From: an uncultured Pseudomonadota bacterium
GTDB lineage: Bacteria; Pseudomonadota; Zetaproteobacteria; Mariprofundales; Mariprofundaceae
DNA length: 64,000 nt
Assembly: GCA_913055645.1 (NCBI GenBank)
Contig: CAJXLC010000010.1
Location: 1 to 64,000, forward strand
Direction: 5' to 3'
A program made the translations under genes and the position numbers. A model generated the notes under the pieces. It did not search any database and had not been told where the DNA came from. It was given only the letters and a program-made list of their open reading frames with translations. Below are positions 53,522-62,017 of the stretch, piece after piece. The stretch's first letter is position 1. Each line of letters opens with the position of its first letter.

Positions 53522-54415
53522 ATGTTAGTTGAGGAAGGTTTTGAACGGGTGGAAGGTTTGTTGCAACGTTTGGCGATGCTGCGTAACTGGTCGCGTCAGA
53601 CGCTTGCTGCTTATCGTAGTGATTTAATGGATGTGCATACGTTTTTACAAACATCAAAAACCACGTTGTTTGATGCGCAAACAGAGGTGCTGGCATTGTA
53701 TTTAGGCACATTGATGAAACGCGGTTTGCGTGCCAGCAGCATTCAACGCAAGCGTAGTGCCTTATCGACTTGGTATAGTTTTTTGCAGCAAGAAGATTTT
53801 CGAGAGGATCACCCTGTACGTAACCTACCCAAACAGCGGCGCGGGCGTTCATTACCTAAAAACATGTCCGAAGATGATGTAAACCACCTTTTGAAGGCTC
53901 CTGATATAGATAGCATGCATGGCTTGCGGGACCGTTGTATGTTGGAATTGATGTATGCCACAGGTATGCGTGTTTCTGAATTGGTAGGCTTGCAATTGGG
54001 ATGTTTGGATATGCAAGCTGGTGTCTTGCGCGTGGTGGGGAAGGGCGATAAAGAACGTTTGATTCCTTTTGGAGAAGAGGCTGAAGTTTGGCTATCTCGG
54101 TGGCTGCATCAACGACCGCAGACTGCCAATGCTTTTGTGTTTCCCGGGCGTGCTGGAAAAGCTATGAGTCGCCAGAATTTTTGGTTGCGAATGCGAAAGT
54201 ATGCGGAGGAAATTGGCTTGAAACCGCTGCCATCCCCGCATGTTTTGAGGCATGCATTTGCGACACATTTATTGAATCATGGCGCTGATTTGCGTAGCGT
54301 GCAAATGATGTTAGGGCATGCGAATATCACCACAACAGAAATTTACACGCATGTTAGCCGTGTGCGTTTACATCAATGGGTTGATGCTGTGCACCCACTG
54401 GGAGGTGATGCTTGA
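53522..54415 (+). CDS. xerD: Tyrosine recombinase XerD
   Basis: Site-specific recombinase resolving chromosome dimers at dif with XerC. The 297-residue protein has the catalytic set R150 (ATGMRVSEL), K174 (GKGDKER), H240 and R243 (HVLRHAFATHLL), H266 (LGHANITTTEIYTH) and nucleophile Y275. The N-terminal SAM-like core-binding domain spans about 8-95. Full length and chromosomal context argue for a housekeeping XerD, though XerC cannot be fully excluded. Its stop overlaps the TTG start of the next gene. Confidence 0.88.
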   Translation: MLVEEGFERVEGLLQRLAMLRNWSRQTLAAYRSDLMDVHTFLQTSKTTLFDAQTEVLALYLGTLMKRGLRASSIQRKRSALSTWYSFLQQEDFREDHPVRNLPKQRRGRSLPKNMSEDDVNHLLKAPDIDSMHGLRDRCMLELMYATGMRVSELVGLQLGCLDMQAGVLRVVGKGDKERLIPFGEEAEVWLSRWLHQRPQTANAFVFPGRAGKAMSRQNFWLRMRKYAEEIGLKPLPSPHVLRHAFATHLLNHGADLRSVQMMLGHANITTTEIYTHVSRVRLHQWVDAVHPLGGDA

Positions 54416-55590
54416 ACGTGCATGTGATGATGCGCCAAGCCCGTAAGGCTGCCAATAAAGAGCAGTACAAAGAAGCGTGTGATTTGTATCAACAGGTGCT
54501 TGATAGTGATGCGATGAAAGATGATTTGGATGTCCAATTGCGCTTGGCTTGGTGTCATGAGAATTTGGGGCATGTGGATGAGGCGTGTGGTCTTTATCAA
54601 AGTGTGATTAAAAAATATACAGATGAAGGTGAGTTGGGGGCGGCGGAGGCCTTGCAGAAGTCTGTGGATGCACTGCTTGAGTCTGCGGTGGTAGTGCAAG
54701 AAGATGTTGAGGTTAAGGAAGAAGTTGTAGCTTTGAGTAAAGAACAGCTCATGGAAGCATTGCAGGATATGGGTGAAGATATTGAGTTGTCAGATGGTGA
54801 TATGTTGTGTGATGCGGGTGATTTACCTGACACTTTATGGTTATTAAAGCTGGGTACATTAACCGTGCATATGCCCGACTATACGGAAGATGAGCCTGAT
54901 AAACTGCGTGCCAAAGAGGGCGAATTTATATTGGTGGGTGAGTTGGGGGTATTTACGGATCAGCGACGTTCTGCCGCCGTATATGCGGAGGGTCTATGTC
55001 GTTTATGCGCGATTCCTGCCAAGTGTATTCGTGACTGTGATGATGTGGCATTTCAATGTGCGATGGAAAGGCTTCTGCGCAAACATTGGGTAGATCCTGT
55101 GCTCTCCCAACATACTATTTTTGAACGTGTAAATGAGGTAGATCGTTTGAACTTAAGCCGTTCTTTGGACGTTGTTGAGTTGGAGCCAGGGCAGTGTTTG
55201 ATTGAGGCTGATGAGGAGCACAATGGAGCCTATTTACTACAAATGGGATGTTTGTTTTTTTTGCACAAGGCTGATAGTCCAGCTGATGATGAACTCGATG
55301 ATGAAAGTGGTAATTTACTAACCAGTGTTGTGCCGGGTGATATGATACATATGGGTGGTTTATTGCATGGTTATAAAAGCCCATACCGTGTTGTTGCAGC
55401 GACCCCTGTGCGATTATTACATTTATCACGAGAAGCATTTGAACTTTTCGCATTGCGGCGACCATGGATTATTAAGGCTGTATTGAGCTATAGTCATCGA
55501 CCCGTGCATTTGCAGGTGATGCGTCCCAACGATGATTATTTATGGAAAAGTGATAGGTATATCGAATTGCGTAAAAATGTCCTAGACTAA
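54412..55590 (+). CDS. TPR protein with two cyclic-nucleotide-binding-type domains
   Basis: A 392-residue protein. An N-terminal TPR-like helical region (about 5-90) is followed by two CRP-type beta-barrels (about 110-225 and 235-345) and a short tail. The first barrel keeps a standard phosphate cassette (VGELGVFTDQRRSAAV, E177 and R186); the second is degenerate (HMGGLLHGYKSPYR, no glutamate). There is no DNA-binding domain. The tail VMRPNDDYLWKSDRYIEL recurs in the next gene. Start TTG with GGGAGG upstream, overlapping the xerD stop, so it is co-translated with xerD. Function unknown. Confidence 0.75.
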   Translation: MNVHVMMRQARKAANKEQYKEACDLYQQVLDSDAMKDDLDVQLRLAWCHENLGHVDEACGLYQSVIKKYTDEGELGAAEALQKSVDALLESAVVVQEDVEVKEEVVALSKEQLMEALQDMGEDIELSDGDMLCDAGDLPDTLWLLKLGTLTVHMPDYTEDEPDKLRAKEGEFILVGELGVFTDQRRSAAVYAEGLCRLCAIPAKCIRDCDDVAFQCAMERLLRKHWVDPVLSQHTIFERVNEVDRLNLSRSLDVVELEPGQCLIEADEEHNGAYLLQMGCLFFLHKADSPADDELDDESGNLLTSVVPGDMIHMGGLLHGYKSPYRVVAATPVRLLHLSREAFELFALRRPWIIKAVLSYSHRPVHLQVMRPNDDYLWKSDRYIELRKNVLD

Positions 55591-55616
55591 GGAGTGATGA
55601 CTCTTCGGAGGGTAGT

Positions 55617-56762
55617 ATGCAGGATTTTCAAAAAACATTTCAACGCGCACGAGATGCTGCAGCTAAAGGCGATTTTCAGATGGCACGTAAGTTGTATGCG
55701 GAGTTATGGCAATCTCCAACATGGAAACATGATACAGATGTACAGTTGAGTTATGCGTATTCCTGTGAGCGAACGGGTGATTATACCGAAGCATTACAAG
55801 CTTATAAGACATTGATGGGAAGCAGTGTTCATAGATCGAGTTTGGCAGGCGAACAAGATTTAGCCGAAGAGAGTATGACCCGCCTACGTGAGTTGATGGC
55901 AGATGTAGGGGAATCAGAAAATGACCCTGTTATTGATGAGGATCGCGATGCAGCGGAAGCTAAATTTGTAACGCGTTTGTTTGAGCATGGTTATAGCCGT
56001 TCATTATTGCCCGGTGATGTTTTGTGTCATCTAGGTGAGATGGCTGGACATATGTGGCTATTGAAGAAAGGAACCATTGATGCGGTCTTGCCTCATCAGA
56101 TCACTTCAAAATTAGAGGGAGCGCCGAGTCGTCCATGTTTGATGGGCGAGTTAGCATACTTTACAGGCATGCGCAGGGCTGCGACATTGTGTTGTGCAAC
56201 GCATGTTGAAGTGATTGAATTGTCTTACGAAACGATTCGGGTACTATTACAGGAAGATAAATCATTGTATGAAATGATGGATTATTTATTTCGGCATAGA
56301 CTTATTGCACATGTATTATCACGACATCAAGTATTTAAATTGTTTAACGAACCAGATCGTAAACGATTAACATCTGTTTTTGAAAATACCATCACAAGGT
56401 CTGGTCAAACATTGATGGAGCAGGGCGAAGATCATCCGCATGCTTATATGGTTCAGAGTGGCGTGTTGTTGTTATTAGACTGTAGCCAAGAAGAGGAACG
56501 TCTGCTTGGTAGCGTGCAGCCAGGCGACTTTTTTCACCTTGGTGGTTTATTGCGTGGTCATCATGCGGCTTATAAAGTGTTATCGGGCACGTCTTGCCAT
56601 TTGTTGCGTTTACCACGTCATGATTTTGAACCTTTTATGCTTCAACGCCCATGGTTGATAGGAGCTATTTTAAAACACGCTCGTTTATCTTCAGGCGAGC
56701 AGATTATGCGTCCAGAGGCAGGAAATGTGTGGGGTGCTGATAATTATATTGATATGAAGTGA
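55617..56762 (+). CDS. TPR protein with two cyclic-nucleotide-binding-type domains, paralog of 54412-55590
   Basis: A 381-residue protein with the same plan as the gene before: TPR-like region (about 5-95), first cNMP-type barrel with an intact cassette (MGELAYFTGMRRAATL, E178 and R187), second barrel degenerate (HLGGLLRGHHAAYK), and tail IMRPEAGNVWGADNYIDMK. The key residues fall one position apart in the two proteins, so they are clear tandem duplicates. AGGG lies before the ATG, and only 26 bases separate the genes. They may sense a nucleotide and act by protein contacts; the partner is unknown. Confidence 0.75.
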   Translation: MQDFQKTFQRARDAAAKGDFQMARKLYAELWQSPTWKHDTDVQLSYAYSCERTGDYTEALQAYKTLMGSSVHRSSLAGEQDLAEESMTRLRELMADVGESENDPVIDEDRDAAEAKFVTRLFEHGYSRSLLPGDVLCHLGEMAGHMWLLKKGTIDAVLPHQITSKLEGAPSRPCLMGELAYFTGMRRAATLCCATHVEVIELSYETIRVLLQEDKSLYEMMDYLFRHRLIAHVLSRHQVFKLFNEPDRKRLTSVFENTITRSGQTLMEQGEDHPHAYMVQSGVLLLLDCSQEEERLLGSVQPGDFFHLGGLLRGHHAAYKVLSGTSCHLLRLPRHDFEPFMLQRPWLIGAILKHARLSSGEQIMRPEAGNVWGADNYIDMK

Positions 56763-56918
56763 GTTTGGAATGCCGTGAATCAATGATACGGCGTAATAAA
56801 TCAGATACTATATCTGTCTAACATGAGCGATACTGCATGAATAAAATAGGCGCACGGCAGTATTTTATGTTAAAATGCGCCGAGTTATATTGGTTTATAT
56901 CTTAGGAGATTGAAAATC

Positions 56919-58079
56919 ATGGCGGAAAATCAGGAAATTGCGTGTTATTCACCCGGTTTGGCAGGTATTCCTGTGACAGAATCGGCGATTTCATCGGTGG
57001 ATGGAAGTATTGGGCATTTGGAGTATCGCGGTATTGATATTGAGCAACTGGCTGAGAAATCTTCCTTTGAAGAAACGTCATTCTTATTAATTTACGGACA
57101 CCTTCCAAGCGAAGCTGAATTAGCTGAATTTACCAATGCGTTGCATCATCATAGGCGTATTAAATTCCGCATACGGGATATTATGAAGTGTTTCCCTGAA
57201 TCGGCACATCCTATGGATTCTTTGCAAACAACAGTCGCTGTGATGGGTATGTTTTATCCCTTGCCGCACAATTTAGATGGGCACTTGAATGATGAACATG
57301 TGCGCACAGTATGCTTAAATTTGGTGGGTAAATTGCCGACTTTGGTAGCAGCGCATGCACGCATGCGTAAAGGCGATGATCCAATCCCGCCGCGTGATGA
57401 TTTATCTCATGCGGGCAATTTTTTATACATGTTAACGGGTAATGAGCCCACACCTTTGATGGAACGTATTATGGATGTGGCAATGATTGTGCATGCTGAA
57501 CATACGCTAAATGCCAGTACATTTTCAACCATTGTGACGGCCTCAACTTTGGCTGACCCTTATACCTGTATCAGTGCTGCGATTGGCTCACTTTCTGGTC
57601 CTTTGCATGGCGGAGCCAATGAAGATGTGTTACATATGCTCGATGAAATTGGACATGTGGATCGTGCTGAAGCCTACTTGCATGACAAGTTAGAGAAAAA
57701 AGAAAAAATTGCAGGTTTGGGACATAGGGTTTACAAAACAAAAGACCCACGAGCTACACTTTTGCAAGAGCTTTATGTCGAGCTAACCAAAGAAATGGGT
57801 GAAGACCCAACTTATGAAATTGCCAGTCGTATTGAGGAGCTTTCACGCAGTACATTGGGAGCCAAAGGTATTTGCCCGAATGTTGATTTTTATTCAGGTA
57901 TTGTGTATCGGAAGTTAGGTATTTCAACGGATTTATTTACCCCTATCTTTGCTGTTGCGCGTGTGTCTGGTTGGTTGGCGCATTGGCGAGAGCAGTTGGG
58001 TGTGAGCCGTATTTTCCGCCCTATGCAGATTTATACTGGTGAAAACGGACAGGATTATATCCCTATGGAGAAGCGTTAA
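56919..58079 (+). CDS. gltA: Citrate synthase
   Basis: Condenses acetyl-CoA and oxaloacetate. About 386 residues, the short type common outside the NADH-regulated hexameric branch. Active-site histidines lie in HAEHTLNAST and GPLHGGANEDVL, and the aspartate in GICPNVDFYSG. LEYRGIDIEQLAEKSSFEE near the start is typical. The ATG at 56919 is placed ten bases after AGGAG. TAAAAT near 56872 may be part of its promoter. A miniature element lies seven bases after the stop. Confidence 0.94.
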   Translation: MAENQEIACYSPGLAGIPVTESAISSVDGSIGHLEYRGIDIEQLAEKSSFEETSFLLIYGHLPSEAELAEFTNALHHHRRIKFRIRDIMKCFPESAHPMDSLQTTVAVMGMFYPLPHNLDGHLNDEHVRTVCLNLVGKLPTLVAAHARMRKGDDPIPPRDDLSHAGNFLYMLTGNEPTPLMERIMDVAMIVHAEHTLNASTFSTIVTASTLADPYTCISAAIGSLSGPLHGGANEDVLHMLDEIGHVDRAEAYLHDKLEKKEKIAGLGHRVYKTKDPRATLLQELYVELTKEMGEDPTYEIASRIEELSRSTLGAKGICPNVDFYSGIVYRKLGISTDLFTPIFAVARVSGWLAHWREQLGVSRIFRPMQIYTGENGQDYIPMEKR

Positions 58080-58085
58080 TTCCAA

Positions 58086-58149
58086 GTAACTATTCAGATC
58101 TATTTTGCAACGTTGCTGAGTACAAATCAGCAGCAATCTGAATAGCTAC
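58086..58149. mobile_element. IS66-type miniature inverted-repeat element (copy C)
   Basis: A 64-bp element with ends GTAACTATTCAG (58086-58097) and CTGAATAGCTAC (58138-58149), 11 of 12 complementary. The centre holds nested inverted repeats, GCAACGTTGC and TGCTGA/TCAGCA. It begins six bases after the gltA stop codon, so in RNA it would form a long hairpin at the 3' end of that transcript, and a T run follows at 58155-58159. No clear 8-bp duplication flanks it. Shares inner-end sequence with copies A and B. Confidence 0.75.
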
Positions 58150-58207
58150 GGGGTGTTTTTAGATATGCTGATCATTACAGTTTCAAAGAATCTGCTTTGT
58201 AGGTTTT

Positions 58208-58837
58208 ATGCCCATTGATCTGATGGTTGTCGATTTAGACAACACGCTTTATGCAGCAAATAATGGTGTTTTTGCACGCATGGATAAGCGCATGACAGCA
58301 TTTATTTGCAATACATTGGGTATGCAGCATGCAGAAGCAAATGCTTTGCGTGTGCGTTATTGGCGGCAATATGGAACGACATTGCGTGGTCTTATTTTAC
58401 ACCACGGCGTGGAGCCCGAAGCCTTTTTACACAATGTGCATGATGTGAATGCACATGAGTTACTTTGTGAAAATGCGCAGTTGAATGTAGCATTACACCA
58501 ACTTCCTGGTCGTAAGGTGATTCATACCAATGGTATTTCTGAACATGCAGAACGTGTTTTGGATGCGCTTGGGATACGCCATCATTTTGAAGTGATTTAT
58601 GATATTCGCTATAATGAATATTTGCCCAAACCATGTGCAACAACGTTGAAAATGTTATTGCATGATGAGGGTGTATTGCCCGTGCGCACATTGGTATTGG
58701 ATGATATGCAAGAGAATCTTGTTGTAGCCAAGGAACTTGGCACACAAACCTGTTGGGTCACACCAAAGCAGTCACAGCATGATTGGGGCTACCAGGTTGC
58801 TGCGGTTGAGGATTTAGTCATACACTTTAAGTCATAA
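58208..58837 (+). CDS. HAD-family hydrolase, pyrimidine 5'-nucleotidase type
   Basis: A 209-residue haloacid-dehalogenase phosphatase. Motif I is VVDLDNTLYAANNGVF with the nucleophile and acid aspartates, motif II is VIHTNG, the lysine of motif III lies in YLPKPCATT, and motif IV is LVLDDMQENL. The DNTLY start and PKP segment are those of the SDT1/pyrimidine 5'-nucleotidase group, acting on UMP/CMP in known members. Stands between a miniature element and the small Rho-N-like gene. Confidence 0.82.
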   Translation: MPIDLMVVDLDNTLYAANNGVFARMDKRMTAFICNTLGMQHAEANALRVRYWRQYGTTLRGLILHHGVEPEAFLHNVHDVNAHELLCENAQLNVALHQLPGRKVIHTNGISEHAERVLDALGIRHHFEVIYDIRYNEYLPKPCATTLKMLLHDEGVLPVRTLVLDDMQENLVVAKELGTQTCWVTPKQSQHDWGYQVAAVEDLVIHFKS

Positions 58838-58919
58838 GAGGTGCTTGGATCGCTTGAATATTTGCATTACAGCAAATAATACCTATGGTGGGCAAAAAAA
58901 CGTATAGGTGGAAAAAACA

Positions 58920-59117
58920 ATGTCTCAAAAGAAAATTACAAAAAAAGAATTATTGGTAAAAGCAACTGAGTTTGATCTTAAAGGTGTGCAGAAGTTGAAA
59001 AAAGAAAGTTTAATTCATGCTATTCAAATTGCTGAAGGCAATGATGATTGTTTTAAAAACATTCAAAACTGTGCGGTTAGTCCTTGTCTTTTTCGCGCTG
59101 AGTGCCAAGCTGCTTAA
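58920..59117 (+). CDS. Small Rho-N/SAP-like protein with four cysteines
   Basis: A 65-residue protein. Residues 6-40 (KKELLVKATEFDLKGVQKLK) match the Rho termination factor N-terminal helical motif, a nucleic-acid-binding SAP-like fold. The C-terminal 22 residues carry C44, C51, C56 and C62, enough to hold a zinc ion or a redox group. The ATG at 58920 follows AGGTGG; a GTG four codons earlier lacks a site. Function not known; nucleic acid binding is inferred. Confidence 0.65.
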   Translation: MSQKKITKKELLVKATEFDLKGVQKLKKESLIHAIQIAEGNDDCFKNIQNCAVSPCLFRAECQAA

Positions 59118-59138
59118 AGTGTTATAATTCAGTTGATT

Positions 59139-59199
59139 GTGGGTTTTCTAGTGGAGTATTAGCTAGTTGTGGATTGGCTTTTACTGCTAGAAAACTCAC
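59139..59199. repeat. 13-bp inverted repeat in the intergenic gap
   Basis: GTGGGTTTTCTAG at 59139-59151 pairs with CTAGAAAACTCAC at 59187-59199, with one G-T pair, around a 35-base spacer. It lies between the Rho-N-like gene and the rsmC-like gene. Might be a weak terminator, a transcript structure or a remnant of another short element; its ends do not match the IS66-type copies. Confidence 0.6.
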
Positions 59200-59241
59200 A
59201 AAAAATGGAATGATTACCGTATTTTTTAATAGGGAGTTTTG

Positions 59242-60243
59242 ATGCCGGCTGTTGAATTATTATATCAGGCTGGTTTGTCTTCTTTCCAAAGTGGCAGTCT
59301 TGCGGTGGTGAATGCCCAAGTTGAGCCGCGCTTGCGAGAGCTTTGTTCGAAATCAGAAATATATCAGTTGCAACAGTCTTTTAAGCCCATATGCGATGAC
59401 ATCGTAGGCATGGGGTTGAAATCTAAGTGTGAAATTGATGGTCAATTTGATGGTGTGCTTGTTTTGCCATCAAAAAACAAACGTTTAACCTTCTCAAACA
59501 TGGCAAAAGCCATACTTCTTCTGCGTGAAAATGGAAAAATTATCATGGCCTGTGCCAATGCGCATGGTGCCAAGTCGTATGATGCTGCTTTAAAGAAGCT
59601 GGCAGGTTATGTGTCTTCAACATCAAAATCCAAATGTAGGGTATTTTCAGCTCGGAGAGATGCTGGTTTTGATGAAGAAATGGCGAAAGAATGGATTAGT
59701 GCAGCAGATGTGCGCCGTGTTGAAGCACATGGTTTGTACTCCCAGCCAGGCTTGTTTAGTTGGGATAGGGCGGATATTGGCTCGGAATTATTATTACAGT
59801 ATTTACCTGAATTGACCGGTGATGGTATGGATTTATGCTGTGGTTACGGATTACTATCAGAACGTGTTTTGAAGCATTGTTCGGATATTACACAATGGCA
59901 TATGGTCGAAGCGGATCATATGGCTCTCAATTGTGCAAAGAAAAACGTTCAATCATGGCAGAATAAAGTACAGCTTTATTGGCAGGATGCGCAATTGGAT
60001 GATTTACCTAGGAAGTTGGATTATGTCATTTGCAATCCTCCCTTTCATACAGGGCAAGACCAAGATATTGCATTGGGGCAGGCTGTTATAGCGCAAGGCT
60101 GTCGTAGTTTAAAACGTGGTGGGCATTTTTACATGGTGGCAAATCGTAAGTTGCCTTATGAAGCAGTTTTGGCGAAATATTTGAGGCGTTTTGAAACTGT
60201 GATTGAGACGCAAGGTTTTAAAATTATGCATGGAGAACGATAA
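59242..60243 (+). CDS. RsmC/RlmG-type rRNA (guanine-N2) methyltransferase
   Basis: A 333-residue two-domain protein: an N-terminal degenerate methyltransferase-like half (about 1-160) and a C-terminal catalytic half with MDLCCGYGLLSER (motif I) and VICNPPFHTGQDQD (motif IV NPPF). That arrangement is that of RsmC (16S m2G1207) and RlmG. Which site it modifies cannot be told. Two bases separate it from the RsuA-like gene, so both RNA-modification genes are coupled. Confidence 0.82.
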   Translation: MPAVELLYQAGLSSFQSGSLAVVNAQVEPRLRELCSKSEIYQLQQSFKPICDDIVGMGLKSKCEIDGQFDGVLVLPSKNKRLTFSNMAKAILLLRENGKIIMACANAHGAKSYDAALKKLAGYVSSTSKSKCRVFSARRDAGFDEEMAKEWISAADVRRVEAHGLYSQPGLFSWDRADIGSELLLQYLPELTGDGMDLCCGYGLLSERVLKHCSDITQWHMVEADHMALNCAKKNVQSWQNKVQLYWQDAQLDDLPRKLDYVICNPPFHTGQDQDIALGQAVIAQGCRSLKRGGHFYMVANRKLPYEAVLAKYLRRFETVIETQGFKIMHGER

Positions 60244-60245
60244 AC

Positions 60246-60971
60246 GTGGCAGAGAAAAAGGAACGTTTGGAAAAAATACTATCGAATTTGGGCTATGGAG
60301 CGCGCAAAGATGTAGGCTATTGGGTTCGTTCTGGTTGGATAACTGTGGATGGAAAACCTGCGAAAGCAGCATCGCAAAAAGTTTTAGCATCGCAAGTGAT
60401 GTTGGAAGGAAAGCCGCTGGATCACCCCCATGGGTTGACATTGGTTTATCATAAGCCCTTGGGAGCCGTGTGTTCGCGCAAAGAAGATGGGCGGCTTATT
60501 TATGCTGATTTTCCAGAACGTTGGTTGGGACGAAAGCCAGCTTTATCCAGTGTAGGTCGTTTGGATAAGGAAACATCAGGTATGCTTGTTTTAACCGATG
60601 ATGGAGCCTTAAATCACCAATTGACTAGCCCCAAACATGATATTTCTAAGACCTATGCAATCACACTAGCAGAGCCTTTAAAAGGGCATGAAACGGAAAA
60701 ACTAGCCAGCGGCACATTGATGTTGGATGCAGATGATAGGCCGTGTAAAGCCGCAGAATTAGAAGTTACAGGTGAGAATACAGCGAATTTGGTGTTGCAT
60801 GAAGGGCGTTACCATCAGGTAAGGCGTATGTTTGCGGCACTGGGCAATCATGTGACTGCTCTGGAGCGTATTCAAATTGGCGTTTTATCATTGGATTCTT
60901 TGGGTTTGGAAGCGGGTGAATATCAGACGTTTGAATCAGATAAGTTGTTGCAGATGGTGGTGGGACTATGA
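60246..60971 (+). CDS. rRNA pseudouridine synthase, RsuA family
   Basis: A 241-residue enzyme. An S4-like RNA-binding domain (about 6-55; ERLEKILSNLGYGARKDV) precedes the catalytic domain with the aspartate in VGRLDKETSGMLVLTDDG (D105 region) and EGRYHQVRRMFAALGNHV. Comparable to RsuA/RluB/RluE/RluF; target uridine not determined. Start is GTG immediately after the rsmC-like stop. Confidence 0.87.
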   Translation: MAEKKERLEKILSNLGYGARKDVGYWVRSGWITVDGKPAKAASQKVLASQVMLEGKPLDHPHGLTLVYHKPLGAVCSRKEDGRLIYADFPERWLGRKPALSSVGRLDKETSGMLVLTDDGALNHQLTSPKHDISKTYAITLAEPLKGHETEKLASGTLMLDADDRPCKAAELEVTGENTANLVLHEGRYHQVRRMFAALGNHVTALERIQIGVLSLDSLGLEAGEYQTFESDKLLQMVVGL

Positions 60972-60998
60972 TTTTTGTAGTGATGGGGATGAGTTGAG

Positions 60999-61727
60999 AT
61001 GAGTATATTGGCAGGTATTCATGCCGTAAAACATGCCTTGGATAGTAAGGAAAAGCTGGATGAATTATTAATTGTAAAAGGCAAGAATCATCCGCGTTTG
61101 AATGAACTGGTGCATTTGTCTAAAAAGAACAAAGTGCGTGTGTCTTTTGTGCCACGTGAAGCATTGGAGCGTTTGGCTGAAGGTGTTCCGCATCAAGGTG
61201 TTATAGCGCGTGTTCAGCCCAAAGATTTGCTAGAGTTCAAACCTTGGCTGAAGGGCTTAAAGGATGTTGACGTAGCGTTGGTTCTTTTGCTTGATCAGGT
61301 TACCGACCCTCACAATCTTGGTGCATGTATTCGTACGGCAGAGGCAGCAGGTTGTGTCGGTATTGTTGTACCCAAAGATCACGCTGCAAGTTTGGATTCG
61401 CCTGTTGTTGCCAAGAGTGCATGCGGTGCTTTATCACGCTTGCCCGTTTTAAGGGTGACAAACTTGGCGCGTAGTATAAAAGATTTGCAAGATGCAGGTT
61501 TTTGGGTTTCAGGCTTGGCTGGTGAAGCAGAGCATACAGTTTATCAGACTAAATTCAGTGGTAAAAATGCCATTGTGATGGGTGCAGAAGGTAAAGGTAT
61601 GCGTCGTTTGGTGCGTGAGGGTTGCGATCAGTTGTTAAGTATTCCGATGCCTGGAAAAGTTGAATCATTGAATGTTTCTGTGGCGACGGGTGTGACTTTA
61701 TTTGAAGTGGTGCGCCAAATGCAATGA
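60999..61727 (+). CDS. rlmB: 23S rRNA (guanosine-2'-O-)-methyltransferase RlmB
   Basis: SpoU-family enzyme that methylates G2251 of 23S rRNA in E. coli. The 242-residue protein opens MSILAGIHAVKHALDSKEKL, has the substrate-binding domain first, then the knotted SPOUT domain with LLDQVTDPHNLGACIRTAEA (motif 1), GAEGKGMRRLV (motif 2) and IPMPGKVESLNVSVA (motif 3). Last of the RNA-modification trio. Confidence 0.92.
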   Translation: MSILAGIHAVKHALDSKEKLDELLIVKGKNHPRLNELVHLSKKNKVRVSFVPREALERLAEGVPHQGVIARVQPKDLLEFKPWLKGLKDVDVALVLLLDQVTDPHNLGACIRTAEAAGCVGIVVPKDHAASLDSPVVAKSACGALSRLPVLRVTNLARSIKDLQDAGFWVSGLAGEAEHTVYQTKFSGKNAIVMGAEGKGMRRLVREGCDQLLSIPMPGKVESLNVSVATGVTLFEVVRQMQ

Positions 61728-61765
61728 GCGTTTTAGCCTGCATCAATCATGCGGGCTAGCTTGCA

Positions 61766-61927
61766 TTAGTGTGCTTTGTTATGGCTTGTTTTGGCCAATT
61801 CAAATGACTGACCACAATACTGGCACTTTCCTTTGCCGTCTTTCAGGTTAATGTAAACCAATGGGTGCTGACCATTGTCCGAGCAGGAAACAATTTCATC
61901 AGTTGCTTTAATGGTATCGACAGTCAT
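61766..61927 (-). CDS. Zinc-finger CHCC-domain protein
   Basis: A 53-residue protein with C15, H21, C35 and C38 in the CHCC pattern (VSCSDNGQHPLVYI, then KCQYCGQ), as in the NDUFS6-like zinc-finger family found in many Proteobacteria. The ATG at 61927 follows GGGAGG; a longer frame to 61957 is open but does not improve the match. Its role in bacteria is unproven. Divergent from folB. Confidence 0.85.
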   Translation of the reverse strand: MTVDTIKATDEIVSCSDNGQHPLVYINLKDGKGKCQYCGQSFELAKTSHNKAH

Positions 61928-62017
61928 TTTAGGTTTCCTCCCAAGATGGCGGCGCATCCTGTTGTTTTATGGTTAAGAGTCAAGTTTAAATACGGAATAT
62001 TTTTAAGGGTATTAGCG

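Noticed and set aside
53522-54415. Prophage or integron integrase
   Set aside because: The recombinase has housekeeping XerD features, and there are no phage genes, attC sites or cassette arrays nearby.
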